NCBI RefSeq assembly: GCF_030445035.2
Contig: NC_080698.1
Coordinates: 1,743,501-1,807,500, forward strand
Direction of reading: 5' to 3'
Origin: Dasypus novemcinctus
Taxonomy: Eukaryota; Chordata; Mammalia; Cingulata; Dasypodidae
Length of the DNA stretch: 64,000 nt
Below the pieces are notes generated by a model. It was not told the DNA's origin and made no database searches. It was given only the letters and a program-made list of their open reading frames with translations. Each line of letters begins with the position of its first letter. The first letter of the stretch is position 1. The position numbers and the translations under genes are program-made. Positions 1 to 9,045 of this stretch are shown one piece after another.

Positions 1-664
1 TAAAGGAATGAGATGCTTCCATCTCCAGATCAACTGAGATTACAGGTAAAACCAAATTATGTCATCCATGTTCATTCATAATAAATCTCACCAACTAATA
101 GTATGCAAACAAATTTTCTACACTTATTTTAATAAGAAATATTTAAATAATTTCCATTTAAACAGGTCTGATTACAAGAGCATCCATTTTTAAATGGGGA
201 ACAGCATATATTGCTAGAACAGATCTGGCAATGTCAAGGTTATGTGATTGAGAAACAGACACAAATGAGCCTTGGGGAAGAGAGGAATGTGCTGTCCAGT
301 GTCTGCCTGAAAGCAGAAGGGTGTGTGAGCAGGGAGTGGAGAGCGTGGCAATGGGCGGGCCTTTCTGCTTCAGATGCCTCACAATGCGTGTTTTGTTCTT
401 TCCATATACAAATTCGGTAGCCACAAAGGGGCTTTATTTCTGCCCTCCAGGGTAATCTGGTTGCATAAACGGGCGGCCACCATGCCAAGTAAAACGTGGC
501 TGCAATGAAACTTCAGAAGAGCACAGGACCGGAAGTGAGAACTACCACGTGGATTTTGCAAGACAATGTATGAAGCCCCCTCAGCACCTCAGAGTCACCT
601 CCAAACACTCTCCTTGTGCAACTACCGGAAAAGACTGAGGACAAACAAAGCTTCAATTTCTGTC
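1..664. other. Unannotated upstream sequence
   Basis: AT-leaning, apparently single-copy DNA. The short open frames here overlap each other on both strands and show no domain, codon bias or splice structure. I recognise no gene or repeat in it. Confidence 0.5.
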
Positions 665-835
665 CCTTGCACTATAGTGTGCACTTATTATACACTTTCT
701 GAAGTAATCATCTAAAAACCCTATGAGGTAGAAATGATTTTGCCCTTTACATAGACAAGATTTAGAAAGGTAAAGCTTACTCAGCTCATCGTGCTGAACA
801 GTGGTGCGATGCCAGATCTAGCTCTTCAGTCTAGA
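665..835 (-). repeat. MIR SINE fragment
   Basis: On the + strand the order is an AACCCTATGAGGTAG-like segment, a diverged counterpart of the 'ccattttacagatgaggaaactg' core, and then the 'gccagatctagctcttcagtctagatcc' end. This is the layout of a MIR in antisense orientation. The copy is strongly diverged, as expected for an ancient mammalian SINE. Confidence 0.65.
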
Positions 836-1324
836 TCCTTAAGTCTACACCAGAAATAATCCATTGGATCCAGGTAGATGCAAACTGTGCACTTGACCAT
901 AAGCCCCCACTCCCCCAGAAGTTCACAGGAAGATATATTCTCAAGCATCAGTGGCAAATGAAAGAAAAACACTTCTTGCTGGCAGAGGTTGTGACTGAAA
1001 TCCCAAAACACAGAACTGTTAGACAAGCTGGGCTGGAATGTGAAGTCAGAGATTGGCCCTTGCCCCCAAGCATAACCTGCAGGACCAACGGGTGCTGTGG
1101 GAAGCAGGAGATGAGATGAGGGAGCTCAAAGGCCCAGGAGAGAACAGGGAGAAGCTGGCTAATCTACCCCCTATCACTCTCTGGCATTTGAGAAAAGAGG
1201 AGAAAAAGTGAGACAAAGCCACGTGCCGGCCTTTCAATGCACAATGACCCTGCCGCTAGTAAACCTGGCCAACTGGCGTCCCAAAGGCTCATATTGTCAC
1301 CTGTATCGGTCCACATGGGGTCTA
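836..1324. other. Unannotated sequence
   Basis: No gene or confident repeat is seen. The last part may already belong to the LTR that follows, whose outer edge is unclear. Confidence 0.4.
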
Positions 1325-1962
1325 CCATTGGATGCCAACACAAAGTACCAGAAAGCTGTTGCACATAGGGAATTTATTTGGGGTAAAAGCTTACAGTCCC
1401 AAGGCCATGGAAAGTCTAGTTATGGTATCATAAGACGTACTTTCTCACCAAGTCACCTGCCCCGTGTTGAAGCAGGATGGCGGGCGGGCCCTGCCGGGTC
1501 AGCCTTCCCCCTGCACTTCTCCTTGAGGCTCGGGGCCCAGCTTCTTCCCAGCCTTCTCAGCTGCAGCTGGCACAGGACTGAAGCTCAGGGCTTCCTCTCT
1601 CAGTCTTGGCCCTCTTGTCAATGCCAGCTGTAATCGGTCAGGCAAATGGTCCCTCTCTCCCTGGGGCTTTAGCTATTTGAGCCTTCTCCTTTCTGTCACA
1701 TGACAGGATCAAAACTGACAAAGTTCTCGCCTCTGTGTGTCTTCCTGGGTGTCAGTTTATATCAGGCCCAGCAAGGGGGCGGGACTCAACCCGTCATGCC
1801 CTCTGACAGGCAGATTAAAAAGCCTAATCTTAACAGGTCATCTAATCAAAGACATCTCAGCTGAGTTTAATGCAATCAAAGGGCATCACACGCAGGAACA
1901 GATTAGTTTACAAACATACCCTTTCTCTTTTGGGGATCCATAAATAACCTCAACCTGCCCCA
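1325..1962 (-). mobile_element. MaLR-like solitary LTR (group B), antisense
   Basis: This segment aligns by eye with the split LTR at about 25.96-26.36 kb and 34.70-34.96 kb. Shared blocks in order are 'ttatttggggtaaa', 'cttacagtcccaaggcc', a 'gtgttgaagcaggatgg' block, 'cctttctgtcac' and 'cataaataacctcaa'. It also shares the general plan of the group A LTRs at 17.9, 20.4 and 49.1 kb, so both groups look like armadillo ERVL-MaLR-type LTRs. Orientation is antisense by comparison with the sense copy at 49.1 kb. No internal region is attached. The left edge is approximate. Confidence 0.6.
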
Positions 1963-1966
1963 GCAA

Positions 1967-3393
1967 CTCTCCCTCAAGACAGGAGAGCAAGCAGGGGGTG
2001 GGAGAGGCGATCCATCAAGGCCCTGAAGGTGCAGTGTTTTCGCTGGGTCTTCGACAGTGCTAGGCGCTGACCGGTCTTTACCTGGCCGCTTTTCAGGGTT
2101 GGGTTTGCAGCAGGCAATACTGAGTAGTGATTTTCATGGCCGCAATTGTAGGCCACTTATGGATAGATGAAAAGCCAAAATTCTAATCGGATAGTAACTC
2201 TTCACGACCAGCAGATATAAGAAATAGTTGCAGAAAACCCACCGCCGTATTCACTGAAGGTCACTGGCTAAGGACACTGTCCACTGCACCAGTGACCATT
2301 TCCCGAAGCCCAAGACAAACACCCCTTGTGGCTCAGGGCTAGAAAAAGCCATTCTTCCTGTGCAATTGCTGTTTCCATCTTGTACACCGAGAGCTTTTCT
2401 AGCTGTTTTCCTCTGACTTAACCGCTAGGAAGTTCAAAAGCAGTGTTGGGGTCTACCTCTAGTTTTTGAGGCTTTTATTTTTCAAGTATACTACTTTTAT
2501 TTTATCTTCCTTGATTTCTTTTGTCAATATTACTGTTCTTGGCAAGTGGTTTAAACTCCTTTCTGAAATAAGACAAAAAACAATCTTATTTTTAAACTAG
2601 GCTGGTACCATTCAGACTGAAAATACTAGATTTTAAATGTGTTATGACGACTTTAGGTGAGGGTCAATCTTTTCATTCTAAACCAGAGAGAAGGTAAACC
2701 ACACGTAATTTAAATTTTTCTGGTCCACATTTTAAAAAGTAAGAAAAAACAGGTGAAATTAAGACAACTCAAGTCTTTCAAAGGCTAGTATTTTACACTT
2801 ACAGCACATCTCAGTTTGCGCTAGCCTCATTTTAAGTGTTCAATGCCCACATGTGGCTAGTGTCTCCTAAATTGTACAGTGCAGTCTTAAACACAAAGGC
2901 TATGAATGACCAGATTCTTCAGAAAAGCCTTTAAGATGATAATCACAACTGCATACAACCCGTTTTTATAGTTGGCTTTGATTGAAGATCTTCAGCTTCT
3001 GGGGGTTTCCGATGTGAATGCTAGGTCTAAGAAGGATGAGTTCTGATGGGGCAATGACCCTAGGAACCCAAAGATTTCTGGATTTTTAAAAGTCTGTTTC
3101 TTTTTCTTCATTGGGCCATGCTTGGCTCCTTCTGAGAAACAAAGTAATGCAAAATATTTATGGGGATCTAATAAAAAAAATGAAAACAGAAATAGAAAGC
3201 ATTTTGTTTATTCTGCACTTCATCTGGGGTCATATTAAAAATAACTTTAAAACACACTTACGAAGGTTTAAGACCGAACATAAACCATTGTAACTGCAAT
3301 CAAGAAATGAACAAGTTTTATGTTTTGTTTATCTGTTTCACTTTCCACGTTTTGGAACCAAAAAGCTCTAGAACTTTATGCCGTAGGTTGAAT
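1967..3393. other. Unannotated sequence
   Basis: AT-rich DNA without recognisable exons. No conserved protein frame, RNA gene or clear repeat was recognised. Confidence 0.45.
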
Positions 3394-3408
3394 AAGAAGT
3401 GTTTTCCA

Positions 3409-3796
3409 GGCGAGTGGGCTTGACCCAATGGATAGGGCGTCCGCTTACCACATGGGAGCTTCAAGTTTCAAACCCAGAGCCTCCTGACCAGTGTGATGAG
3501 CTGGCCCACGCCAAGGCTGATGCACACAAGAAGTGCTGTGCCACACAAGGGTGTCCCCTGCATAGGGGAGCCCCATGCGCAAGGAGCGCACCCCGTGCTC
3601 CTGCCCAGGTACAGACTGCCCAGGAGTGGCGCCGCACACACGGAGAACTAATGCAGCAAGCTGATGCAACAAAAAGAGACACAGATTCCCCGTGCCACTG
3701 ACAAGAATCCAAGTAGACACAGAAGAACACACAGCGAATGGACACATAGAACAGACAACTGGGGGAGGGAAGAGAAATAAATAAAAAATTTTTAAA
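3409..3796 (+). mobile_element. DAS-type SINE (older copy)
   Basis: It has a tRNA-like head ('gcttgacccaatggatagggcg', a B-box-like 'gtttcaaaccc' segment), the 'gagctggcccacgc' and 'aggggagcccca' body, and a tail of 'gaaataaata' followed by A/T. It is flanked by an exact 15-bp target-site duplication, AAGAAGTGTTTTCCA, at 3394-3408 and 3797-3811. The body has more substitutions and small gaps than the copies at 18.5 and 56.9 kb, so it looks older. The tRNA-like head is the SINE promoter and not a tRNA gene. Confidence 0.93.
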
Positions 3797-3811
3797 AAGA
3801 AGTGTTTTCCA

Positions 3812-4060
3812 TTTAAAAATCAGACCAAAATGTACTTAGATCCATTAAGAGTTAGCAGTTTGATGTTTTTAGGTAAGTTATTTACATTAGACAAGCATCC
3901 ATTTCTACATGTTAAATGGATTAATAACATCCACCTCACAGAATAGCTGTGAAGACGAGTAATATTGCATTTAAGCCATGAGAAAGAGAAACAAATGTGC
4001 AATAACTGGTACCTATTAGCACTGTTAATCACAAAAGGCTATCAAATGCAGAATTGTTAA
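3812..4060. other. Unannotated sequence
   Basis: Short AT-rich unique stretch between a SINE and an L1 fragment. Nothing recognised. Confidence 0.4.
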
Positions 4061-4507
4061 CTTTTTTTGCGCTTTTATTAAAGTTAATAGAGCACATAGA
4101 ACATTACATTAAAAAAACATGAGGTTCCCATATACCTCCCACCCCACTCCTCCCACACCAACAACCTCCCCCATCATTGTGGCACACTCATCGCGCTCAG
4201 TGAACACATCTTGGAGCACTGCTGCACCAGGTGGATAATAGTTTACCCTGTAGTTCACACTCTCCCCCAGTACATTCAGTGGGTTATGGCAAGATATATA
4301 CTGTCCAGCATCTGACCCTGCGGTATCATTTAGGATAACTCCAAGTCCCAAAAATGCCCCCCCATCACATCTTTCCTTCCCTCTCCCTGCCCTCAGCAAC
4401 TACTGTGGCCACTTTCTCCCCAACAATAATACAATTTTTTCTATTAGTAGTCACAATAGTTTTATAGTAGAATATCAGTAAGTCCACTCTAATCCATATT
4501 TGATTTC
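4061..4507 (-). mobile_element. Short antisense L1 3'-UTR fragment
   Basis: Read on the minus strand it matches the last part of the L1 at 42.26-42.74 kb: 'ggattagagtggacttactg', 'ctattgtgactaatag', 'ggcattttt gggacttgg', 'cccactgaatgt', and a T-rich run at 4061-4068 that represents the poly(A) end. It is 5'-truncated with no coding part. Its 5' edge coincides with that of the fragment at 33.4-33.8 kb. Confidence 0.85.
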
Positions 4508-5100
4508 TCCATTCTGTGGGCGCTGAGTCTAAGATCCTATATTGCATGCAAAAAAATGGGGAAGATCCTAAAATTGGATAGAAAAAAAATTATATCTGCA
4601 TTTTCACAACCTCGAGGCAAAATTTAACATTTCCTTACATTATGCTTGAAGGCAACATCACAGCAGTTTTAGAAGGACCTGTCATTTTGCACCAGCAGAA
4701 ATTACAGCTATTTTCATAATACATTCTGATGCTACAGACATCTCGAAATATCTTTTATGTTTATCACCTCTTTGCAATAACAGTAGAGCTGCTGCTGAAT
4801 CTTGTTAATTGGTACTTTATGAAGCATACCATTAGTTAAGTATTAGATGTATTGCCTTAGATTCACATTTCAACTGTAATGTTTCTAATTGCAACATAAT
4901 TGGTTTCCCTTGTAATCCTACGTGTTTTATTTCATGCATTTAAAAACACTGCTCTTAGACTGGGTCCACACACTTCACAAGACAGCTATGGCAACCACAA
5001 AAAAAATGTTAAGAATCACTAATCCAGAAATCCACCAAGACTGACAACTGAACGTCGGTCCCGAAGTCTCCGGTGTTTCCAAGCGTGAACGTGTGTCCCG
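4508..5100. other. Unannotated AT-rich sequence upstream of CpG island
   Basis: No exon is seen. Around 4950-5040 the text 'gggtccacacacttcacaag ... ggcaaccacaaaaa ... gttaagaatcac' resembles the end of an old DNA transposon or MIR-like repeat, but I could not assign a family. Confidence 0.4.
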
Positions 5101-5580
5101 ATAGACGGTGCCCCTTGACCTCCGCGCGGAGGTCACACGCTCTCTGCACCCGGCACCGGCCCTGGCCAGGCTCGCGCCCGGCCTAGTGAGGACCACAGCC
5201 TGAGGCGGGGCACGCTCGGCGGGCACGGGGGCCCCGGGGCCGGGGCGAGGCCCCGCGGGGTCCCGGCGGCGGTTCCCGGGCGTCCGCGGCGCAGCAGCAG
5301 CACCGGGAGCTCGGGACCACGGCGGCGCCTCGGCCTCCCCGGGCAGCCCCGCAGACGTCGGCCGGGGCCGCCGCCCGTGCAGCGAGCTCCCGGCCACCGC
5401 GCGCCGGGCCGGGAAGCCGCGCCGGGGAGGAGCCCACGCCCCGACCCCGCGGCCGCTGCCCCCGCCCGGGCCCTGCCGGGAGGCCGCCAGCGAGCCGGGC
5501 GCCCCGCGAACGCGCCGAGCCCCGCGCCGCCCGCCGCCCGCGCTGCCCGCCGGGAACCGCGCCCCGCCCGCCGCCGGGGA

Positions 5581-5600
5581 ACTACGCGTCCCGGCATGCG
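5581..5600 (+). promoter_or_regulatory. ZNF143/STAF-like site
   Basis: ACTACGCGTCCCGGCATGCG fits the ACTAC-NNN-TCCC-R-GCATGC layout of the ZNF143 (Staf) motif found in many CpG-island promoters. It lies about 290 bp upstream of the EIF1B start codon. Confidence 0.65.
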
Positions 5601-5608
5601 CCGCGCGG

Positions 5609-5617
5609 GTCACGTGG
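5609..5617 (+). promoter_or_regulatory. E-box (USF/MYC-type)
   Basis: GGTCACGTG contains the palindromic CACGTG core with the 5' GT flank favoured by USF. It sits 10 bp after the ZNF143-like site. Confidence 0.55.
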
Positions 5618-5643
5618 GGCGGCGGCGCGGCCGCGCAGGCCCG

Positions 5644-5655
5644 GCGGCCATTTTG
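5644..5655 (-). promoter_or_regulatory. YY1-like site in core promoter
   Basis: GCGGCCATTTTG is the reverse complement of CAAAATGGCCGC, which contains the AANATGGC core of YY1 sites that commonly lie at or just after CpG-island transcription starts. Confidence 0.6.
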
Positions 5656-5865
5656 TGGAGCCGCCGCAGCGCCGCCTCCGCCCCAGCCTCCCGCCGCCGG
5701 CGCCGCCGCCTCCGCCGCCTCCCGCGCCCGTCCCGCCGCCGCCGCTCAGCCGCCTCCGCCGCGGGCGAAGCCTCCCCTTCCGCTCCGTTCTCCCGGCACG
5801 GCCGCTCCCGACGCGCTGACGGGCGGGCCCGCAGGCTTTCTCCCCCCTCGCCGGCCTCACACTAG

Positions 5866-5876
5866 AATCGCATGTC
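5866..5876 (+). promoter_or_regulatory. EIF1B start codon in weak initiation context
   Basis: The start reads AATCGCATGTC, with C at -3 and T at +4. The favourable context has a purine at -3 and G at +4. Poor AUG context is a known, conserved property of eIF1-family genes: high eIF1 reduces use of its own weak start codon, giving negative feedback. The start itself is certain, because the residues that follow match eIF1B. Confidence 0.85.
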
Positions 5877-8691
5877 CACTATCCAGAACCTCCAGTCCTT
5901 CGGTGAGCGCCCCCCGCGCCCCCCGCGCCCCCCGCGCCCCCGGGCGGCTTTGTCTCGGCGCCCAGAAAATGGCGACGGGCCCGTGGCGACCCGGCCGCGC
6001 TGACCCCCGGCCGCGCTGACCCCCGGCCCCGCAGACCCCGGCCGCGCTGACCCCCGGCCGCGCTGACCCCCGGCCGCGCAGACCCCCGGCCCCGCAGACC
6101 CCCGGCCCCGCAGACCCCCGGCCGCGCAGACCCCCGGCCCCGCAGACCCCCGGCCGCGCTGACCCCCGGCCCCGCTGACCCCCGGCCGCGCAGACCCCCG
6201 GCCCCGCAGACCCCCGGCCGCGCTGACCCCCGGCCCCGCTGACCCCCGGCCGCGCTGACCCCCGGCCGCGCAGACCCCCGGCCGCGCAGACCCCCGGCCC
6301 CGCAGACCCCCGGCCGCGCTGACCCCCGGCCCCGCTGACCCCCGGCCGCGCTGACCCCCGGCCCCGCTGACCCCCGGCCGCGCTGACCCCCGGCCGCGCA
6401 GACCCCCGGCCCCGCTGACCCCCGGCCGCGCTGACCCCCGGCCGCGCTGACCCCCGGCCGCGCAGACCCCCGGCCCCGCAGACCCCCGGCCGCGCTGACC
6501 CCCGGCCCCGCAGACCCCCGGCCGCGCAGACCCCCGGCCCCGCAGACCCCCGGCCGCGCTGACCCCCGGCCCCGCAGACCCCCGGCCCCGCAGACCCCCG
6601 GCCGCGCTGACCCCCGGCCCCGCAGACCCCCGGCCGCGCAGACCCCCGGCCCCGCAGACCCCCGGCCGCGCTGACCCCCGGCCCCGCTGACCCCCGGCCG
6701 CGCAGACCCCCGGCCCCGCAGACCCCCGGCCGCGCTGACCCCCGGCCCCGCTGACCCCCGGCCGCGCTGACCCCCGGCCCCGCTGACCCCCGGCCGCGCA
6801 GACCCCCGGCCCCGCAGACCCCCGGCCCCGCTGACCCCCGGCCCCGCTGACCCCGGCCCCGCAGACCCCCGGCCGCCCCCCGCGGGGGCTCAGAGCCACG
6901 CCGCCCCTGCCCCTGCTCGGCCCGGCGCCCCTCGCTCGCCCCGACGGCGCTGCTGCCCGCGGGGGTCCGGGCCGGGGCGGGGGTCGGGGGCGTCGGAGCC
7001 GGGGGCGCCGGGGCAGGTTCGCGCTGCCCTCGGGAATGCGAAGGGAGATGCGGGGACGGGCCTCCGGTCCAGCCTCCGCGCCTGCGGCGTGGCTTGTAAA
7101 CCTGCACCCCTGGCCATATGTGGGCTTATTTAGTTATTTTTAAAAATAGGTTTCAAGAATTTACTGAGTATTGGGGTGGGCAAATTTGAATGTTTCTCTT
7201 GACATCCGTTTGTAGTCAAGATGACGCATGTTTTTATAATGGCTATAAAATTAAGGTTTTAATTTGCCTTCATTAGGTAGCGGCCGTGTTCAACGATGAC
7301 AGTCACCTGTAACAACCTATTTCTCTTCGAGTCACAAGGGACCTATTTCTTTAAGTTTCTTTTTGTGAGGACACCGCTGAGGTTTTACTGATGCCTCACT
7401 CTCGTTCCCACCCCAAAAAAGCATGGGCACTAGTAACCAAAACCTTCTGTAATTACTGTCTGGATTTGCAGTGTATCCCGTTTCTGGAAATTATTTCTGA
7501 AAAGGTATTTTTCTTCCTTGAATTTTTTTTGAAACCCTTTGCAGACCCCTTTGCTGATGCAACTAAGGGCGACGACTTACTCCCGGCAGGGACCGAGGAT
7601 TACATTCATATAAGAATCCAGCAGCGGAACGGCAGGAAGACGCTGACGACTGTTCAGGGCATCGCCGATGATTATGACAAAAAGAAACTTGTGAAAGCTT
7701 TCAAAAAGGTAAAGGTGTTAGGAAGGAAAGGTTAAAATTGAGGTATTGGTTCAGACCTCTGAGTTGGATTATGGTTCACAAATGTACATACATCAGTGTG
7801 AGTGAAAACGCCTGGAACCAAGAAGGCTGTGTTCTCTTTTGAAATTGACACCCAGCTATTTGGTTATTCTCCCAGTCTGGATTCACATCTTACCTGTCCT
7901 TCAAGATAAATAGTTAAAATCTCATGTGAAATGTTTAGTTCTTAATGTTCCACGTAAAATCACTTTCTTTAGTTTTATGTGATCAGCTGATTCGTTTTCA
8001 CATCAACCTGATTTGGAGACAGCAGGAGGCAACCTGTTTCTTAAATATATAGAATCAAATCTAAATAGTTCATTTTAGTCATATGGTAGAACTCAAGCAT
8101 AATCGTATTTGACTCAGTTATGTTGTACATTTGTGTATTTCTCCAGAAATTTGCCTGTAATGGCACTGTGATTGAACATCCTGAATACGGAGAGGTTATT
8201 CAGCTTCAAGGTGACCAAAGGAAAAACATTTGCCAGTTTCTCTTGGAGGTGAGTGATTGGGTGATTTATGTGCAACCTTGAGATTTCTTCTAAAGTTAGA
8301 TTTAAAGGCAACATGAATTATTCCCTATTTAGGAAAAAATTATGTGGATGAAGTAAATCAATTGAATGAAATACGTATTTGGTATCTAATTTGAAGACAG
8401 GACCATCATCCAGTTTATTGCTTCATTAGAATGATCTAAAAGAAGTTCCTGAATCTACACAAAGTGTTTCTTGGCCCAGAATAGTCCTCAAATATGTGTC
8501 AAGTTAACTAACAGTGTATGCCACAAGTAATTTTGTTGCCATAAGCCAGTAACAATGATGCCTTCAAATGACTGTTCTGTGCTATTTTAGGGGTGGATTT
8601 ATATAGTCCTTAGAGTGATTTTGCTAAATTTGATTCTGTTTTATAGGTTGGCATTGTCAAGGAGGAACAGCTTAAGGTTCATGGATTCTAA
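5872..8691 (+). CDS. EIF1B: Eukaryotic translation initiation factor 1B (four coding exons)
   Basis: The coding exons are 5872-5902 (donor GTGAGC), 7545-7708 (acceptor GCAG, donor GTAAAG), 8147-8248 (acceptor CCAG, donor GTGAGT) and 8647-8691 (acceptor ATAG, stop TAA). Joined length is 342 bp, 113 codons plus stop, the normal size for eIF1. Exon 1 encodes MSTIQNLQSF and half of an Asp codon; later blocks include DPFADATKGDDLLPAGTEDY and FACNGTVIEHPEYGEV. The SUI1 fold occupies roughly residues 30-113. The Thr at position 3, Gln at 8, Thr at 17 and C-terminal LLEVGIVKEEQLKVHGF distinguish EIF1B from EIF1. eIF1 binds the 40S subunit near the P site, works with eIF1A, eIF3 and eIF5 in scanning, and rejects non-AUG or poor-context starts. 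The frame is intact and properly spliced, so this is the gene and not a processed copy. Regulation is probably by a CpG-island promoter plus start-context feedback. Confidence 0.98.
5966..5976 (+). promoter_or_regulatory. YY1-like site at start of intron 1
   Basis: AAAATGGCGAC is a good match to the YY1 core AANATGGCGNC, on the opposite strand to the site at 5644. It lies 63 bp into intron 1, just before the minisatellite. Confidence 0.5.
5990..6865. repeat. 16-bp GC-rich minisatellite in EIF1B intron 1
   Basis: About 55 head-to-tail copies of CCCCCGGCCXCGCYGA, where X is G or C and Y is T or A. By eye the four types occur about 18 (X=G,Y=T), 16 (C,A), 11 (G,A) and 10 (C,T) times. Two or three units lack one C. 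Nearly all variation is at these two positions, so the array is a mosaic of four unit types. A four-unit order (G,A)-(C,A)-(G,T)-(C,T or A) recurs, giving a 64-bp higher-order period. The minus strand is G-rich (runs of four to five G). It lies entirely within intron 1 (5903-7544). Confidence 0.95.
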
Positions 8692-9045
8692 AATGAACCT
8701 GAATACGTGGAGAATTTCTTGAATGATTTTGTTCTCTAGATGCAGTTTGGTTGCCTTGTGAAATGATTCTCTGCAGTAAACGGACTTTTCATTTATTTAA
8801 TCATTCAAACTTCCATTCAGATCTGCATGATTACAGAAAACACGGGGTGTGTAGGCTAGTAACACATAAGAAAATTGCAGTTAGATGGTAATGAAACCCC
8901 GTATTCATCTTAACGTGTTTCCAATGGAAAATATTTTGTTTTGAGTGTTTATTGTTCAGTTTATTACTTTTCACTTGATTAAATGTTTTTGTTGTATTAA
9001 ACCATGTATGTTGCAGCTTAACAATAAAAAAAAGTCTGTGAATTC
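8692..9045 (+). other. EIF1B: EIF1B 3' UTR
   Basis: From the TAA stop to shortly after the AATAAA signal at 9023-9028. The length is inferred from the usual 10-30 nt distance between signal and cleavage site. A GT-rich stretch ('gtctgtgaattcttttgtg') follows, as expected for a downstream element. Confidence 0.75.
9023..9028 (+). terminator. EIF1B: EIF1B polyadenylation signal
   Basis: Canonical AATAAA 332 bp after the stop codon, followed by a short A run and a GT-rich element. It is the first canonical hexamer downstream of the stop codon. Confidence 0.8.

Larger units (their letters stand above)
5100..7085. promoter_or_regulatory. CpG island over EIF1B promoter, exon 1 and intron 1
   Basis: Base composition changes abruptly near 5100 from AT-rich to very GC-rich with dense CpG, and changes back near 7085. 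The island contains the presumed transcription start, the first coding exon (5872-5902) and the intronic minisatellite. A CpG-island promoter without an obvious TATA box fits a broadly expressed translation-factor gene. A run of CCG/CGC-type triplets lies at about 5685-5760, in the likely 5' UTR. The exact transcription start cannot be read from sequence alone. Confidence 0.9.

Noticed and set aside
4975..5865. Long frames on both strands in the CpG island upstream of EIF1B
   Set aside because: GC-rich DNA is poor in stop codons. Several frames overlap on both strands and none resembles a known protein.
5857..7107. A 416-codon minus-strand frame (and a 345-codon partner) over the EIF1B intron 1 array
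   Set aside because: The 16-bp unit has no stop in any minus-strand frame, so openness is forced by the repeat. No ATG context, homology or splice structure supports a protein.
7391..7735. A 114-codon unspliced frame containing EIF1B exon 2
   Set aside because: Only 7545-7708 is coding. The flanks are intron, bounded by good acceptor and donor sites, and the true protein is made from four exons.
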